DNA from: Flavobacterium tistrianum
GTDB taxonomy: Bacteria; Bacteroidota; Bacteroidia; Flavobacteriales; Flavobacteriaceae
NCBI RefSeq assembly: GCF_003254545.1
Contig: NZ_QJRH01000073.1
Location: 372,001-436,000, forward strand
Direction: 5' to 3'
DNA length: 64,000 nt
Shown here: positions 1 to 8,436 of the stretch, one piece after another
Layout: each line of letters opens with the position of its first letter
How positions within the stretch are numbered: the first letter of the stretch is position 1
Position numbers and translations under genes: made by a program
The notes under the pieces: generated by a model
The model's input: only the letters and a program-made list of their open reading frames with translations
Told to the model about the DNA's origin: nothing
Databases searched by the model: none

Positions 1-162
1 GTTTTAGAAAAATAAATTGAGTAATTTTAACTCAAAATCAAAATGTTAGCACAAATAAAATGCTCCAACAAAACATTTTGAAATTTCAAATTTCAGAATT
101 GGAATTTGGTCCCGAAACTTCGGGATAAAATTGAAATTTATTAAGTAACCGAATTTTAATCC

Positions 163-552
163 TTACACTGTATAGAGCGGAGGATGAAAAGTAAGATTAG
201 AAGCCCCGATTGGTTTCTTTTCAAATAAAATAGAAGAATTCTCTTTTGATTCGATAACAGGAATTACTCTGAAATTGATTTCAGCACTATTTTGAATATA
301 CACAAGCTCTAATTTATCTTTTAGACTATCCTGCATTTTTCGTTCGTTATCAGAGTATTTTTTAATGCTTTTTTGAAGTTCGCAACGACCGTTACAGCTA
401 TTAAAAGCTTGTTTACGTTGAACGCAAATGGTTTTAGCAATTTCTTTTTGATTGATTTTAAAAGAAGCATAAACGAACAAGCTGCCAAAAGATGGCGACA
501 GAATTAAAATAGAAAGTGCTATGATGATTACCCTTTTCAATTGCTTGTTCAA
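163..552 (-). CDS. Small secreted or anchored Cys-containing hypothetical protein
   Basis: The 129-residue protein is not recognised. It has a short basic N-terminus, one hydrophobic segment (about residues 8-30; signal peptide or anchor) and a polar remainder with Cys43, Cys53 and Cys57, the last two in the motif CNGRC, which could bind metal or form a disulfide. The start is uncertain. The codon at 552 is TTG and would lie only about 5 nt from the transcription start implied by a -7 element at 564-571; a second TTG at 540 (M-K-R-V-I-I-I) gives a cleaner signal peptide and a more normal leader. No partner is visible because the gene points out of the window. Similar short proteins with a CNGxC-like motif occur in Bacteroidota as hypothetical proteins; function unknown. 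Confidence 0.6.
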   Translation of the reverse strand: MNKQLKRVIIIALSILILSPSFGSLFVYASFKINQKEIAKTICVQRKQAFNSCNGRCELQKSIKKYSDNERKMQDSLKDKLELVYIQNSAEINFRVIPVIESKENSSILFEKKPIGASNLTFHPPLYTV

Positions 553-563
553 ATAGTTGCTGG

Positions 564-571
564 CAAAAGTA
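564..571 (-). promoter_or_regulatory. -7 promoter element (TACTTTTG on minus strand)
   Basis: This matches the Bacteroidota sigma-factor consensus TAnnTTTG, read on the minus strand immediately before the small Cys-containing gene. Its closeness to the TTG at 552 argues for the downstream start at 540. Confidence 0.45.
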
Positions 572-855
572 CATACTATTTTGTATTTATTTTAAAGCAT
601 TTATCATTTTTTATTCGATAAATCGTATTCAATCCTATCTGTAAAAAAGCGACCTGCTCATAAATTAACGAAATATCGCCAATAAAAAACTGCCTCTTTT
701 CGATAAACCCTTTAAAATAAAGGCATTGCAAATAAGGCACGTTAATTGGCTAAAATCTGACATCCTTAACAATATAAAAATACTAAACATGACAATTAGA
801 AAAAATCCTTCTGTACACAAGTCTCAGCGCATTCTAGACACAAAAAAATCACTTC
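572..855. other. Intergenic stretch without recognisable gene
   Basis: About 280 AT-rich bases between the divergent small Cys-containing gene and the alpha/beta hydrolase promoter. No open frame of note and no repeat shared with other parts of the window were seen. Confidence 0.4.
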
Positions 856-900
856 TTAATCTAGATTAACCGCTATACATTTCAGTCTGCAATACATTTG
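856..900 (+). promoter_or_regulatory. Dyad operator plus -7 element upstream of alpha/beta hydrolase
   Basis: A perfect 14-bp palindrome, TTAATCTAGATTAA, lies at 856-869, and the -7 element TACATTTG at 893-900. The spacing from palindrome start to -7 start is 37 bp. The same dyad (one change) occurs with the same 37-bp spacing before the dioxygenase gene at 10834. No TTTG-like -33 element is seen between them, which suits an activator site in that position. The binding protein is unknown. Confidence 0.6.
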
Positions 901-933
901 CAGTGTAATCATAACAAAACAAAATATAAAACC

Positions 934-964
934 ATTTATAAGTTTAAAATTTAAACCTATAAAT
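934..964 (+). promoter_or_regulatory. 5'-UTR hairpin before alpha/beta hydrolase
   Basis: A 31-nt near-perfect inverted repeat (arms ATTTATA-x-GTTTAAA and TTTAAAC-x-TATAAAT) lies in the roughly 105-nt leader between the predicted transcription start and the ATG at 1014. It could stabilise the mRNA or modulate translation. All pairs are A-T rich, so stability is modest. Confidence 0.35.
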
Positions 965-1013
965 CAATTTAAATTAAAAATACAAACAAATATTAATCTT
1001 AAAATCAAAAACC

Positions 1014-1829
1014 ATGAGCACATTTACAGTAAAAGACGGAACAGAAATTTATTACAAAGATTGGGGAACAGGACAGCCAATTGTTTTTCATCACGGATGG
1101 CCTTTATCAAGCGATGATTGGGATGCACAGATGATGTTTTTTCTTCAAAAAGGATACAGAGTTATAGCGCACGATCGCCGCGGACATGGTCGTTCAAGCC
1201 AAACTTCTATCGGAAATAACATGGAAACTTATGCATCTGACATCGCACAATTAGTTGAGGCTCTTGATTTAAAAGATGCTATTCACGTTGGTCACTCAAC
1301 AGGAGGCGGTGAAGTAATTCGTTATGCAGCAAAATACGGAAAAGGACGTATTTCAAAAGCAGTAATCATTAGTGCTGTTCCGCCGATTATGGTTCAAAGC
1401 GAATCAAATCCAGAAGGTGTGCCTTTGTCTGTTTTTGACGAAATTAGAAAAGGAACAGCTTTTACTAGATCACAATATTTTTATGATTTCCCTATTCCTT
1501 TCTACGGATGGAATCGTGAAGGTCAAACAGTTCAAGAAGGAATTAAGCAAAATTGGTGGCGTCAAGGAATGATGGGTTCAGTGTTGTCTCATTATGAAGG
1601 AATTAAAGCTTTTTCTGAAACAGATTTTAGAGAAGATCTTAAAAGTTTAGATATTCCAGTTCTTGTGCTACATGGAGAAGATGACCAGATCGTTCCTTAT
1701 CACCAAGCACCAAAATCGGCTGCTTTACTTAAAAACGGAAAATTGATTTCTTACCCAGGATTTCCTCATGGTATGCCAACTACAGAAGCAGAAACAATCA
1801 ATAATGATATTCTAGCTTTCATAAAATAA
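1014..1829 (+). CDS. Alpha/beta hydrolase, non-haem chloroperoxidase-like
   Basis: A 271-residue cytosolic alpha/beta hydrolase with the full catalytic set visible. The nucleophile elbow is GHSTGG with Ser95, the acid is Asp224 in HGEDD, and the base is His252 in FPHGMP. The oxyanion motif HHGWPLSSDDW is near residues 26-36. Length and motifs match the family annotated as non-haem chloroperoxidases or arylesterases, which act as serine esterases and can show perhydrolase activity. The true substrate is unknown. The ATG at 1014 follows an A-rich leader and its own promoter with a dyad operator at 856-869. The next gene starts 59 bp downstream on the same strand, so co-transcription is possible. 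Shared regulation with the dioxygenase at 10834 suggests a role in detoxification. Confidence 0.85.
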   Translation: MSTFTVKDGTEIYYKDWGTGQPIVFHHGWPLSSDDWDAQMMFFLQKGYRVIAHDRRGHGRSSQTSIGNNMETYASDIAQLVEALDLKDAIHVGHSTGGGEVIRYAAKYGKGRISKAVIISAVPPIMVQSESNPEGVPLSVFDEIRKGTAFTRSQYFYDFPIPFYGWNREGQTVQEGIKQNWWRQGMMGSVLSHYEGIKAFSETDFREDLKSLDIPVLVLHGEDDQIVPYHQAPKSAALLKNGKLISYPGFPHGMPTTEAETINNDILAFIK

Positions 1830-1888
1830 CGCTTAAAACATAGCTGTCTGCAAAAATTCTTTGCAGACAGTTTAAACCTCTCCAGACT

Positions 1889-2206
1889 ATGAGTTCACTA
1901 CAACAACCCTATTTTGAAACTGTCACAGAAGCTTTGCAATGGCTGAATGGACAAGGTTTTACAGAAAACTTTAATCTCGATTCAGATTGTATTCGTTGCA
2001 GTACCAACCCGCTTAGAATGTCACCGGAAGAATTCAAAATTGAATATTTATTCCGTTTTGAAGGCGATACCGATCCTGGCGATGAAGACATTGTATACGG
2101 TATAATCTCTGACATCTATAATGTAAAAGGTGTTTTAACCAGTGCCTTTGGAATTTATGCAGATTCTGTTTCTGCCGAAATGATTAAAAAGCTGTCTACA
2201 CATTAA
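1889..2206 (+). CDS. Small acidic conserved hypothetical protein
   Basis: A 105-residue soluble acidic protein with no signal peptide or membrane segment. Two Cys (residues 34 and 37, in DCIRCSTNP) could form a redox or metal pair. The C-terminal half has a GDTDPGDEDIVYGI segment and an alpha/beta pattern. Proteins of this size and look are common in Bacteroidota and are sometimes labelled phosphoribosylpyrophosphate synthetase, but the length is far too short for that enzyme, so I give no function. It lies 59 bp after the hydrolase and 99 bp before the isochorismatase-family gene, all on the plus strand. Confidence 0.65.
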   Translation: MSSLQQPYFETVTEALQWLNGQGFTENFNLDSDCIRCSTNPLRMSPEEFKIEYLFRFEGDTDPGDEDIVYGIISDIYNVKGVLTSAFGIYADSVSAEMIKKLSTH

Positions 2207-2305
2207 TATAAAAATAACAGCATATCGCAAGAATAACGATATATCGCTAGTTCTCTCGGAACCTAAAATAATCTTTTAACTAATTATAAATCTAAAAAAA
2301 AAATC

Positions 2306-2938
2306 ATGAAACCATCATCTAACTTATTGACACCAGACAATCACGCTTTAGTATTAATCGATTTTGAAGGGCAAATGGCCTTCGCAACTCACAATATTCC
2401 AGTAAGCGAATTACGCACTAATGTGGCAATCGTTTCTGGAGCATCAAAAATTTTTAATGTTGCAACAGTGGTAACTACAGTTGCAGAAGAAAGTTTCTCA
2501 GGTCCTGTTTTTCCAGAAGTTGAAGAATTTTATCCAATTGCAACTTCTGGATATATTGACAGAACGACTATGAATACTTGGGAAGATGAAAACGCTTATA
2601 AAGCTATTGTAGCAAAAAACAAAAAGAAAATAGTTCTTGCCGGACTATGGACAGGAGTCTGTATTGTTGGACCAGCTTTGTCTGCTATTGAAGAAGGTTA
2701 CGAAGTTTATATCATAACAGACGCTTGCGGTGACGTAAGCAAAGAAGCTCACGAACGTGCTGTGCAGAGAATGGTACAAGCTGGTGCAATTCCAATAACT
2801 TCTATCCAATATTTATTAGAACTTCAAAGAGACTGGGCACGCGAAGCCACTTATGGTCCTGTAACTTCTTTAATGAAAAAATATGGCGGTTCTTACGGTT
2901 TAGGCATTCAGTACGCACATAAAATGCTAAAACACTAA
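2306..2938 (+). CDS. Isochorismatase-family cysteine hydrolase (YcaC-like)
   Basis: A 210-residue cysteine hydrolase. Asp19 (in LVLIDFEGQ), Lys108 before IVLAG, and nucleophile Cys119 in GVCIVGPAL match the Asp-Lys-Cys triad of the isochorismatase-like fold. The sequence most resembles YcaC-type members, whose natural substrates are unknown; they cluster with stress genes in many bacteria. There is no signal peptide, so it is cytosolic. The ATG follows a run of A at 2294-2303. A CGATATATCG palindrome at 2237-2246 upstream also occurs at 10629-10638, but too little is seen to call it an operator. It is followed by a porin gene after 44 bp, suggesting an operon. Confidence 0.8.
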   Translation: MKPSSNLLTPDNHALVLIDFEGQMAFATHNIPVSELRTNVAIVSGASKIFNVATVVTTVAEESFSGPVFPEVEEFYPIATSGYIDRTTMNTWEDENAYKAIVAKNKKKIVLAGLWTGVCIVGPALSAIEEGYEVYIITDACGDVSKEAHERAVQRMVQAGAIPITSIQYLLELQRDWAREATYGPVTSLMKKYGGSYGLGIQYAHKMLKH

Positions 2939-2982
2939 TCAGAAAACCGAAATTTAATATCAATCTCTTACGCTTCATTATC

Positions 2983-4374
2983 TTGGAATCATCAAAATCC
3001 ATATCGCCAAAATTCCTTTTGCTTGTTATTGTTTCTTTTCTTTTAATGGGAAACATATTATCAGCTCAAAATTTTAAACTCTTGCGCTATGATGAAAATT
3101 ATGAATTCTTAAAAGATTCAAATCGAAATTTTTACGAAGGATTAAAATTCATTCCATTAAATCAGAAGAAAGACATTTATATGTCAATTGGAGGAGAAGC
3201 TCGCTATGAATATGTTGATTTCAACAATGAAGACTGGGGAAGATTTAATATAGGACATAATAATTTCCTGCTCCAGCGCTACGATCTTCATGCTGATACT
3301 CATTTAGGAAAAACCTTTAGAATATTTGCCCAATTACGAAGTGCCTTAGAAGATGGCCGAACTAATGGAGCACGCGGAATAGACGAAGATCAGCTGAATG
3401 TTCAAAATTTATTTTTGGATGTGAATCTCTGGCAACAAAAAGACAAAAAAGTAACGATTCGTGTCGGAAGGCAAGAATTAGATTATGGTTCGGGAAGATT
3501 GATTTCGGTTCGAGAAGGTCCAAATGCAAGACTCTATTTCACAGGAGGAAAATTAATGTATACGTCGTCAAGACTATCTATTGATGCTTTTGCAATGATG
3601 GCAGACACTGTTCATACAGGCGTTTTTGATAATAAAATGTCTAAACAGCTTAACCTTTGGGGAGCTTATTCTAAAATAATATTTCCGAAAGCAGGAAATC
3701 TCGATCTGTATTATCTCGGGTTCAGAAGAGATGCTTCTGTTTTTGAAGAAGGAATTGCTCCCGAAAGACGCCATACAGTAGGTTCTAGATTATGGAAATA
3801 CGGCGGTGGTTTTATTTACAATCTCGAAGCTGCCTATCAGTTTGGAACATTCGGATCGGGAAATATAAACGCTTGGACAGGTTCTATTGATATTGGATAT
3901 ATGTTTGAAAATGTAAAATTCAAACCGACCATAAACCTTCGAAACGATTATATCTCAGGAGATAAAAATCAAGGGAATGGAAATCTCCAGACATTTAATC
4001 CGCTGTATCCAAAAGGAGGTTATTTTGGTTTTAGTCCGCAAGTTGGCCCAGTAAACCTTATTGATATTCATCCGTATGCCACGTTGGATTTACTTTCGAA
4101 TTTAAAGATGCAGGTCGATGTGGTTTTAAACTGGAAATATTCAACACAAGATGGAGTTTATAGACCAAGTGGTATTTTAAACCTTCGCGGAAGCGATTCT
4201 GACGAAAAATATATAGGAACGGCTTATCTCGCCAATTTTACATACGGCATAAACAAATATATTTCGGTTGTCAGCGGTATTCAGTACTTCAAAACGGGTG
4301 CTTTTATCAATGACGTGATTCCGAATTCTAAAGACGGCGTTTTCTTTAATGCCAGATTAACATTCAAATTTTAA
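2983..4374 (+). CDS. Outer-membrane porin, alginate-export family
   Basis: A 463-residue outer-membrane beta-barrel protein. The N-terminus has a lysine, then a hydrophobic stretch ending in LSAQ, a typical signal peptide with cleavage after about residue 29. The segment VGRQELDYGSGRLIS followed by a REGPNARLYF-like strand is characteristic of alginate-export-type porins, and the protein ends in Phe after alternating strands (ARLTFKF), as outer-membrane barrels do. The start codon is TTG at 2983; the first in-frame ATG (3046) would remove the signal peptide, so TTG is preferred. It follows the isochorismatase-family gene by 44 bp. Family members export alginate or take up small compounds; the substrate here is unknown. 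Confidence 0.8.
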   Translation: MESSKSISPKFLLLVIVSFLLMGNILSAQNFKLLRYDENYEFLKDSNRNFYEGLKFIPLNQKKDIYMSIGGEARYEYVDFNNEDWGRFNIGHNNFLLQRYDLHADTHLGKTFRIFAQLRSALEDGRTNGARGIDEDQLNVQNLFLDVNLWQQKDKKVTIRVGRQELDYGSGRLISVREGPNARLYFTGGKLMYTSSRLSIDAFAMMADTVHTGVFDNKMSKQLNLWGAYSKIIFPKAGNLDLYYLGFRRDASVFEEGIAPERRHTVGSRLWKYGGGFIYNLEAAYQFGTFGSGNINAWTGSIDIGYMFENVKFKPTINLRNDYISGDKNQGNGNLQTFNPLYPKGGYFGFSPQVGPVNLIDIHPYATLDLLSNLKMQVDVVLNWKYSTQDGVYRPSGILNLRGSDSDEKYIGTAYLANFTYGINKYISVVSGIQYFKTGAFINDVIPNSKDGVFFNARLTFKF

Positions 4375-4390
4375 TAATAAATTAATTTTT

Positions 4391-4587
4391 AATACATAGA
4401 AACATAGCTTTTTGATGCGCAAAAAGATGTTTTACTTTATATAAATACACATAGCTGGATCAACTTTGTCAAAGTTTAAAACTTTGACAAAGTTCTCGCA
4501 AAAACGTTCATACGGCTATGTGTTAGAAACTAGTTTCTTTCTCTACTCTTTTTTCAAAGTAAAGAAAATCTATGTTTCTATGTGTTT
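4391..4587. repeat. About 190-bp nested palindromic intergenic element, copy A
   Basis: The outer arms are ACATAGAAACATAG at the left and CTATGTTTCTATGT at the right, inverted. Inside lies a strong hairpin (AACTTTGTCAAAGTTT and AAACTTTGACAAAGTT, 4462-4494). The same architecture and sequence recur at 7711-7896. The element sits between the porin and the M17-N gene and has no coding potential. It looks like a MITE or REP-type element, and its hairpin may also act as a transcription terminator. Confidence 0.75.
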
Positions 4588-4615
4588 AAAATTATAAACC
4601 TAAACTATATAAACA

Positions 4616-5350
4616 ATGAAAACAACAACTTCAAAATACAGCTTTAGATATTCTTATCTGATGCTTCTAATTATAACATTTGCAGGCTCATTTAGTAACA
4701 ATGCATTTGCACAAACTGCTTCAATCGGTTCTACGGTAACTTGGGGGAAAGTAGACGGAATTGCAGTAAACGGATTGGTTCAGGGGCCATCTGCAGCAGA
4801 AGCTGATTTACAAGTTGCCTGCGTTTTTGAATACTCAGAAGGTGATATTTTTAACCCTCCTGCTCTTCCTGCCAACTTAAACGGAATGGTTCATCTAGAC
4901 GACGCATTAAAAGGCATTATTACTGAATTAAGAAAAAGCGGTAAATTTACAGGACATTCTCTAGAAACTTTATTGATAACGCCTCCAAAAGGAACTTTAG
5001 CCTCCAAACAATTATTATTAATCGGATTGGGAGATCGCAATAAATTTACTCCCGATTTAATGATTAGCGTTGGAAGCACTGCCATGCGCGAAGCTTTACG
5101 TTTAGGAGTTTCTAATTATTCTTTTGCAAGCGATATTAAAGATGCAGGAATTGATTCTCCAACTGCTTTAGTAGCCGAAAATGTAGTTTTAGGTTCTTTT
5201 GAAGCGTATAGAACTCAGACCTATTTGAAAGATAAAAAATTAGCAGAATACAAACCTTTAAACAAAATAATCTTATTGGCTGGCCCTGCTTTTTATACGG
5301 TTGCAGGAGAAGGAATTAAAAGCGCCATTGCAAAGTTGAACGCTAAATAA
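4616..5350 (+). CDS. Secreted protein related to the M17 aminopeptidase N-terminal domain
   Basis: A 244-residue exported protein. A signal peptide of about 33 residues ends in NNAFAQ. The rest resembles the N-terminal macro-like domain of M17 leucyl aminopeptidases (LLLIGLGDRNKFTPD, then AENVVLGSFEAYRTQTYL). The catalytic C-terminal zinc domain is absent, so it is not a peptidase by itself; in this family the N-terminal domain is regulatory or ligand binding. It begins 28 bp after repeat element copy A and is followed after only 8 bp by the amidohydrolase gene, so the two are probably co-transcribed with the DoxX gene. The partner role is unknown. Confidence 0.75.
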   Translation: MKTTTSKYSFRYSYLMLLIITFAGSFSNNAFAQTASIGSTVTWGKVDGIAVNGLVQGPSAAEADLQVACVFEYSEGDIFNPPALPANLNGMVHLDDALKGIITELRKSGKFTGHSLETLLITPPKGTLASKQLLLIGLGDRNKFTPDLMISVGSTAMREALRLGVSNYSFASDIKDAGIDSPTALVAENVVLGSFEAYRTQTYLKDKKLAEYKPLNKIILLAGPAFYTVAGEGIKSAIAKLNAK

Positions 5351-5358
5351 TCAAAATT

Positions 5359-7245
5359 ATGAAAGCAGATTTAATTTTATTCAACGGAAAAATTCATAGT
5401 TTTAATACAGAAACTCCAAACGTTACAGCAGTAGCCATTAAAGACGGAAAATTTATTGCGGTTGGAAAGGACAACGACATTATGAGTTTTGCTTCTGAAG
5501 AAACCAAAATAATCGATCTTCAGAATAAAAGAGCCTTTCCCGGAATAAACGATTCACACATTCACCTTATTCGCGGTGGATTAAATTATAATTTAGAATT
5601 GCGCTGGGACGGAGTTCCATCTCTAGCCGATGCCCTTCGAATGCTGAAAGAACAAGTAGATCGCACTCCAAATCCGCAATGGGTTCGTGTTGTTGGTGGT
5701 TGGTCAGAATTTCAGTTTGCTGAACGCAGAATGCCAACTTTAGAAGAAATCAATGCGATTGCACCCGATACTCCAGTTTTTATTCTGCATTTGTACGACA
5801 GAGCGATTATGAACAGAGCCGCATTGAGAGCAGTAGGATATAACAAAAATACTCCTGCACCTCCGGGCGGACATATCGAGCGAGATTCAAACGGAGAACC
5901 GACGGGACTTATTATTGCAACACCAAATGCGATGATTTTATATTCGACTTTGGCTAAAGGTCCAACTCTTTCTTATGAGCATCAAATCAATTCAACGCGT
6001 CATTTTATGAAAGAATTGAACCGTTTTGGAATCACAAGTGTTATTGACGCTGGTGGTGGATTTCAGAATTTTCCAGACGATTATAAAGTGGTTAACGAAT
6101 TGAACGAGAAAAATCAATTAACGGTAAGAATTGCGTACAATCTTTTCACACAAAAGCCAAAACACGAGTTTGAAGATTTTTCAGATTGGATTGATAGCGT
6201 AAAATTATATCAAGGAAACGATATGTATCGTCACAATGGTGCCGGCGAAATGTTGGTTTTTTCTGCTGCCGATTTTGAAGATTTTCTGCAGCCAAGACCA
6301 GATCTTCCAGAAAACATGGAAGCAGATCTAGAAAAAGTAGTTCGCCTTCTGGTAGAAAATCGTTGGCCTTTTAGATTGCATGCCACTTACAACGAAAGCA
6401 TTACAAGATTTCTAAATGTCTTTGAAAAAATCAACCAAGATATTCCGTTCAACGGACTTCCTTGGATATTTGACCACGCAGAAACGATTGATGAGAGAAA
6501 CATTGAACGTGTAAAAGCTTTAGGAGGCGGAATCGCTGTACAAAGCAGAATGGCTTATCAAGGTGAATATTTTACAGATAGATACGGTGCGAAAGCTGCT
6601 GAAAACACACCGCCAATCAAAAAAATGATTGAAATGGAAGTTCCTGTCGGCGCCGGTTCAGACGCTACACGTGTAAGCAGCTACAATCCGTGGGTTTCAA
6701 TGTATTGGATGACCGTTGGTAAAACTGTCGGAGGATTGCAATTGTACAATGAAACGAGATTAAACAGACAAACTGCTTTGGAATTATATACCAGAGGAAG
6801 TGCTTGGTTTTCGCAGGAACAAACTAAAAAAGGGGATATCAAAGTAGGCATGTTTGCCGATTTAGTGGTTTTAGACCGAGATTATTTTACAATTGACGAC
6901 GAAGACATCAAAAAAATCGAAGCCGATTTGACTATTGTAGACGGAAAAATTGTGTATGCAAACGGAGATTTTTCTTCTTTCTCCCCACCTCATATTCCGA
7001 TTCTGCCAGATTGGTCGCCAACAAATATTTACAACGGATATCCTGTGAGAAGCGGTTTGCAAAGTGCTATCGAAAAAAATGCAAAAGCAGATGCAAAACC
7101 TAAACTGACTTCACAAATTCATAACTGTAGCGGAAGTTGCGACGTTCATTTACACAATCACGACGCTGCTCGATTAAGCAATGTTCCAGTTAATAATTAT
7201 AATGCGTTCTGGGGCGCTTTGGGCTGTTCTTGTTTTGCTTTTTAA
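5359..7245 (+). CDS. YtcJ-type metal-dependent amidohydrolase with Cys/His-rich tail
   Basis: A 628-residue amidohydrolase_3 family enzyme. The first metal motif is NDSHIHL (His67, His69). Later motifs include LHATYNES, FDHAETIDERN and AGSDATRVSS (metal-binding Asp), followed by the C-terminal beta-sandwich segment VGMFADLVVLDRD. Family members hydrolyse amides, carbamates or related C-N bonds; the substrate is unknown. No signal peptide is present, so it is cytosolic. Unusual is a C-terminal extension after about residue 580: a cluster HNCSGSCDVHLHNH and a final GCSCFAF, giving four Cys and four His that could bind an extra metal or mark a processing site. It sits in an operon with the M17-N gene (8 bp upstream) and the DoxX gene (10 bp downstream). 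Confidence 0.85.
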   Translation: MKADLILFNGKIHSFNTETPNVTAVAIKDGKFIAVGKDNDIMSFASEETKIIDLQNKRAFPGINDSHIHLIRGGLNYNLELRWDGVPSLADALRMLKEQVDRTPNPQWVRVVGGWSEFQFAERRMPTLEEINAIAPDTPVFILHLYDRAIMNRAALRAVGYNKNTPAPPGGHIERDSNGEPTGLIIATPNAMILYSTLAKGPTLSYEHQINSTRHFMKELNRFGITSVIDAGGGFQNFPDDYKVVNELNEKNQLTVRIAYNLFTQKPKHEFEDFSDWIDSVKLYQGNDMYRHNGAGEMLVFSAADFEDFLQPRPDLPENMEADLEKVVRLLVENRWPFRLHATYNESITRFLNVFEKINQDIPFNGLPWIFDHAETIDERNIERVKALGGGIAVQSRMAYQGEYFTDRYGAKAAENTPPIKKMIEMEVPVGAGSDATRVSSYNPWVSMYWMTVGKTVGGLQLYNETRLNRQTALELYTRGSAWFSQEQTKKGDIKVGMFADLVVLDRDYFTIDDEDIKKIEADLTIVDGKIVYANGDFSSFSPPHIPILPDWSPTNIYNGYPVRSGLQSAIEKNAKADAKPKLTSQIHNCSGSCDVHLHNHDAARLSNVPVNNYNAFWGALGCSCFAF

Positions 7246-7255
7246 ATCTTAAAAA

Positions 7256-7690
7256 ATGATCGATATTATAAAACAAATCCTTTATTCCGATTTAGGAACC
7301 TCATTCAATAATGCAGCGCTTTTAGCTTTTAGAGTTCTGCTGGCGGTTGAATTATTCAGAGTACACGGAATGAAGAAATTCAGAGTCGAAAACGGACAAA
7401 AAGAACATGTCCCGAATCCGTTGCATTTGCCAGAAAAACTAAACGGTCTGGTGGCAACATTTTCAGACACTATAATTCCGTTTTTTATTATTCTGGGGCT
7501 TGGAACAAGGCTCGCTGTCTTACCTACAATTGGCGTAACGGCAATTGGCTATTTTGTGGTTCATAGAAATGATTCGCTTGAAGTGCGTGATGTACCTTAC
7601 ATGTACACTTTATCCTTATTACTGCTTCTTGCCCTTGGCGCAGGAATGTATTCGCTTGATTATTATTTAGTAACATTATTAAACAATTAA
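7256..7690 (+). CDS. DoxX-family membrane protein
   Basis: A 144-residue integral membrane protein with about four membrane helices and the DoxX pattern: an N-terminal helix with LLAVELFRVHGMKKF, then a central GLGTRLAVLPTIG segment. DoxX proteins often accompany oxidoreductases or detoxification genes, for example MhqP in the Bacillus quinone-stress regulon and MbcS/DoxX partners elsewhere. Starting 10 bp after the amidohydrolase, it is the last gene of a three-gene operon. The C-terminus is followed directly by palindromic element copy B. The biochemical role is uncertain. Confidence 0.75.
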   Translation: MIDIIKQILYSDLGTSFNNAALLAFRVLLAVELFRVHGMKKFRVENGQKEHVPNPLHLPEKLNGLVATFSDTIIPFFIILGLGTRLAVLPTIGVTAIGYFVVHRNDSLEVRDVPYMYTLSLLLLLALGAGMYSLDYYLVTLLNN

Positions 7691-7710
7691 TTTAAACACA
7701 AAATATTTTT

Positions 7711-7896
7711 AACACATAGAAACATAGCTTTTTGGAGCGAGTAAAAGGCGTTTCACTTGCATTAATACACATAGCTTTGTCAACTTTGTCAAAGTTTTAA
7801 ACTTTGACAAAGTTCTCGCAAAGAACTATGTGTGAGAAACTTGTTTCTTTCATATCCTTTTCAAAACAAAGAGAAAAACTATGTTTCTATGTGTTT
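7711..7896. repeat. About 190-bp nested palindromic intergenic element, copy B
   Basis: Second copy of the element at 4391-4587: outer inverted arms ACACATAGAAACATAG and CTATGTTTCTATGTGT, inner hairpin at about 7782-7814. The two copies bracket the M17-N/amidohydrolase/DoxX operon in the same orientation. An open frame runs through its right half into Dps but is not part of the gene. Confidence 0.75.
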
Positions 7897-7953
7897 AATG
7901 ATTTAGATTCCTCCACAACTCATAACTCAAAACTTAATAAAACCCAATTTAAA

Positions 7954-8427
7954 ATGAAAGCAAACATCGGAATCAAACAGGAGAACATCTCAAAAATCGT
8001 AGAGATTTTAACTAAAGTTCTTGCAGACGAATTTATCCTTTATACCAAAACAAAAAGAGCACATTGGAATGTTGAAGGCCCAGATTTCTACAACAAGCAT
8101 ATTTTCTTTGAACAGCAATATGATGCAATTGACGAAATTGTGGATACTGTAGCAGAAAGAATACGTTCTTTAGGTCATTATACTCCGGCCACTTTAAAAG
8201 ATTTCTTAGCTTTAACACATCTTACCGAAGAATTACAAGAGAAAAATGACAGTAATGGTTTTATTAAAGAATTACTTTTAGATCACGAAAGCATCATTAT
8301 TTATCTGCGAGAAAACATCAATCTTATTGCTAACGATCTGCAAGATGCGGGAACAAGCGATTTTATTACAGGTCTTGTAGAAAATCATGAAAAAATGGCG
8401 TGGATGCTTCGCGCTCATTTAAACTAA
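7954..8427 (+). CDS. dps: Dps-family ferritin-like DNA-protection protein
   Basis: A 157-residue Dps protein. It stores iron and consumes hydrogen peroxide at an inter-subunit ferroxidase site, usually as a dodecamer that also coats DNA. Visible ligands are His37 (in AHWNV), His49, Glu53, Asp64 and Glu68 (AERIRSLG), spaced like His31, His43, Asp47, Asp58 and Glu62 of Listeria Dps. The frame is open from 7804, but those 50 extra residues are encoded by repeat copy B and look non-biological; the ATG at 7954 gives the normal Dps length. The gene is followed by a DUF1275 gene after 9 bp. It fits the peroxide-defence theme of this window (OxyR at 36855, Ohr at 29375). Confidence 0.9.
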   Translation: MKANIGIKQENISKIVEILTKVLADEFILYTKTKRAHWNVEGPDFYNKHIFFEQQYDAIDEIVDTVAERIRSLGHYTPATLKDFLALTHLTEELQEKNDSNGFIKELLLDHESIIIYLRENINLIANDLQDAGTSDFITGLVENHEKMAWMLRAHLN

Positions 8428-8436
8428 AAAGAAATT

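Noticed and set aside
1889..2206. Phosphoribosylpyrophosphate synthetase for the small acidic protein
   Set aside because: Too short (105 residues) and without the PRPP-binding motif; the name is a common mislabel.
7804..7953. N-terminal 50-residue extension of Dps
   Set aside because: It is encoded by palindromic repeat copy B and is far outside Dps length; the ATG at 7954 starts the canonical protein.
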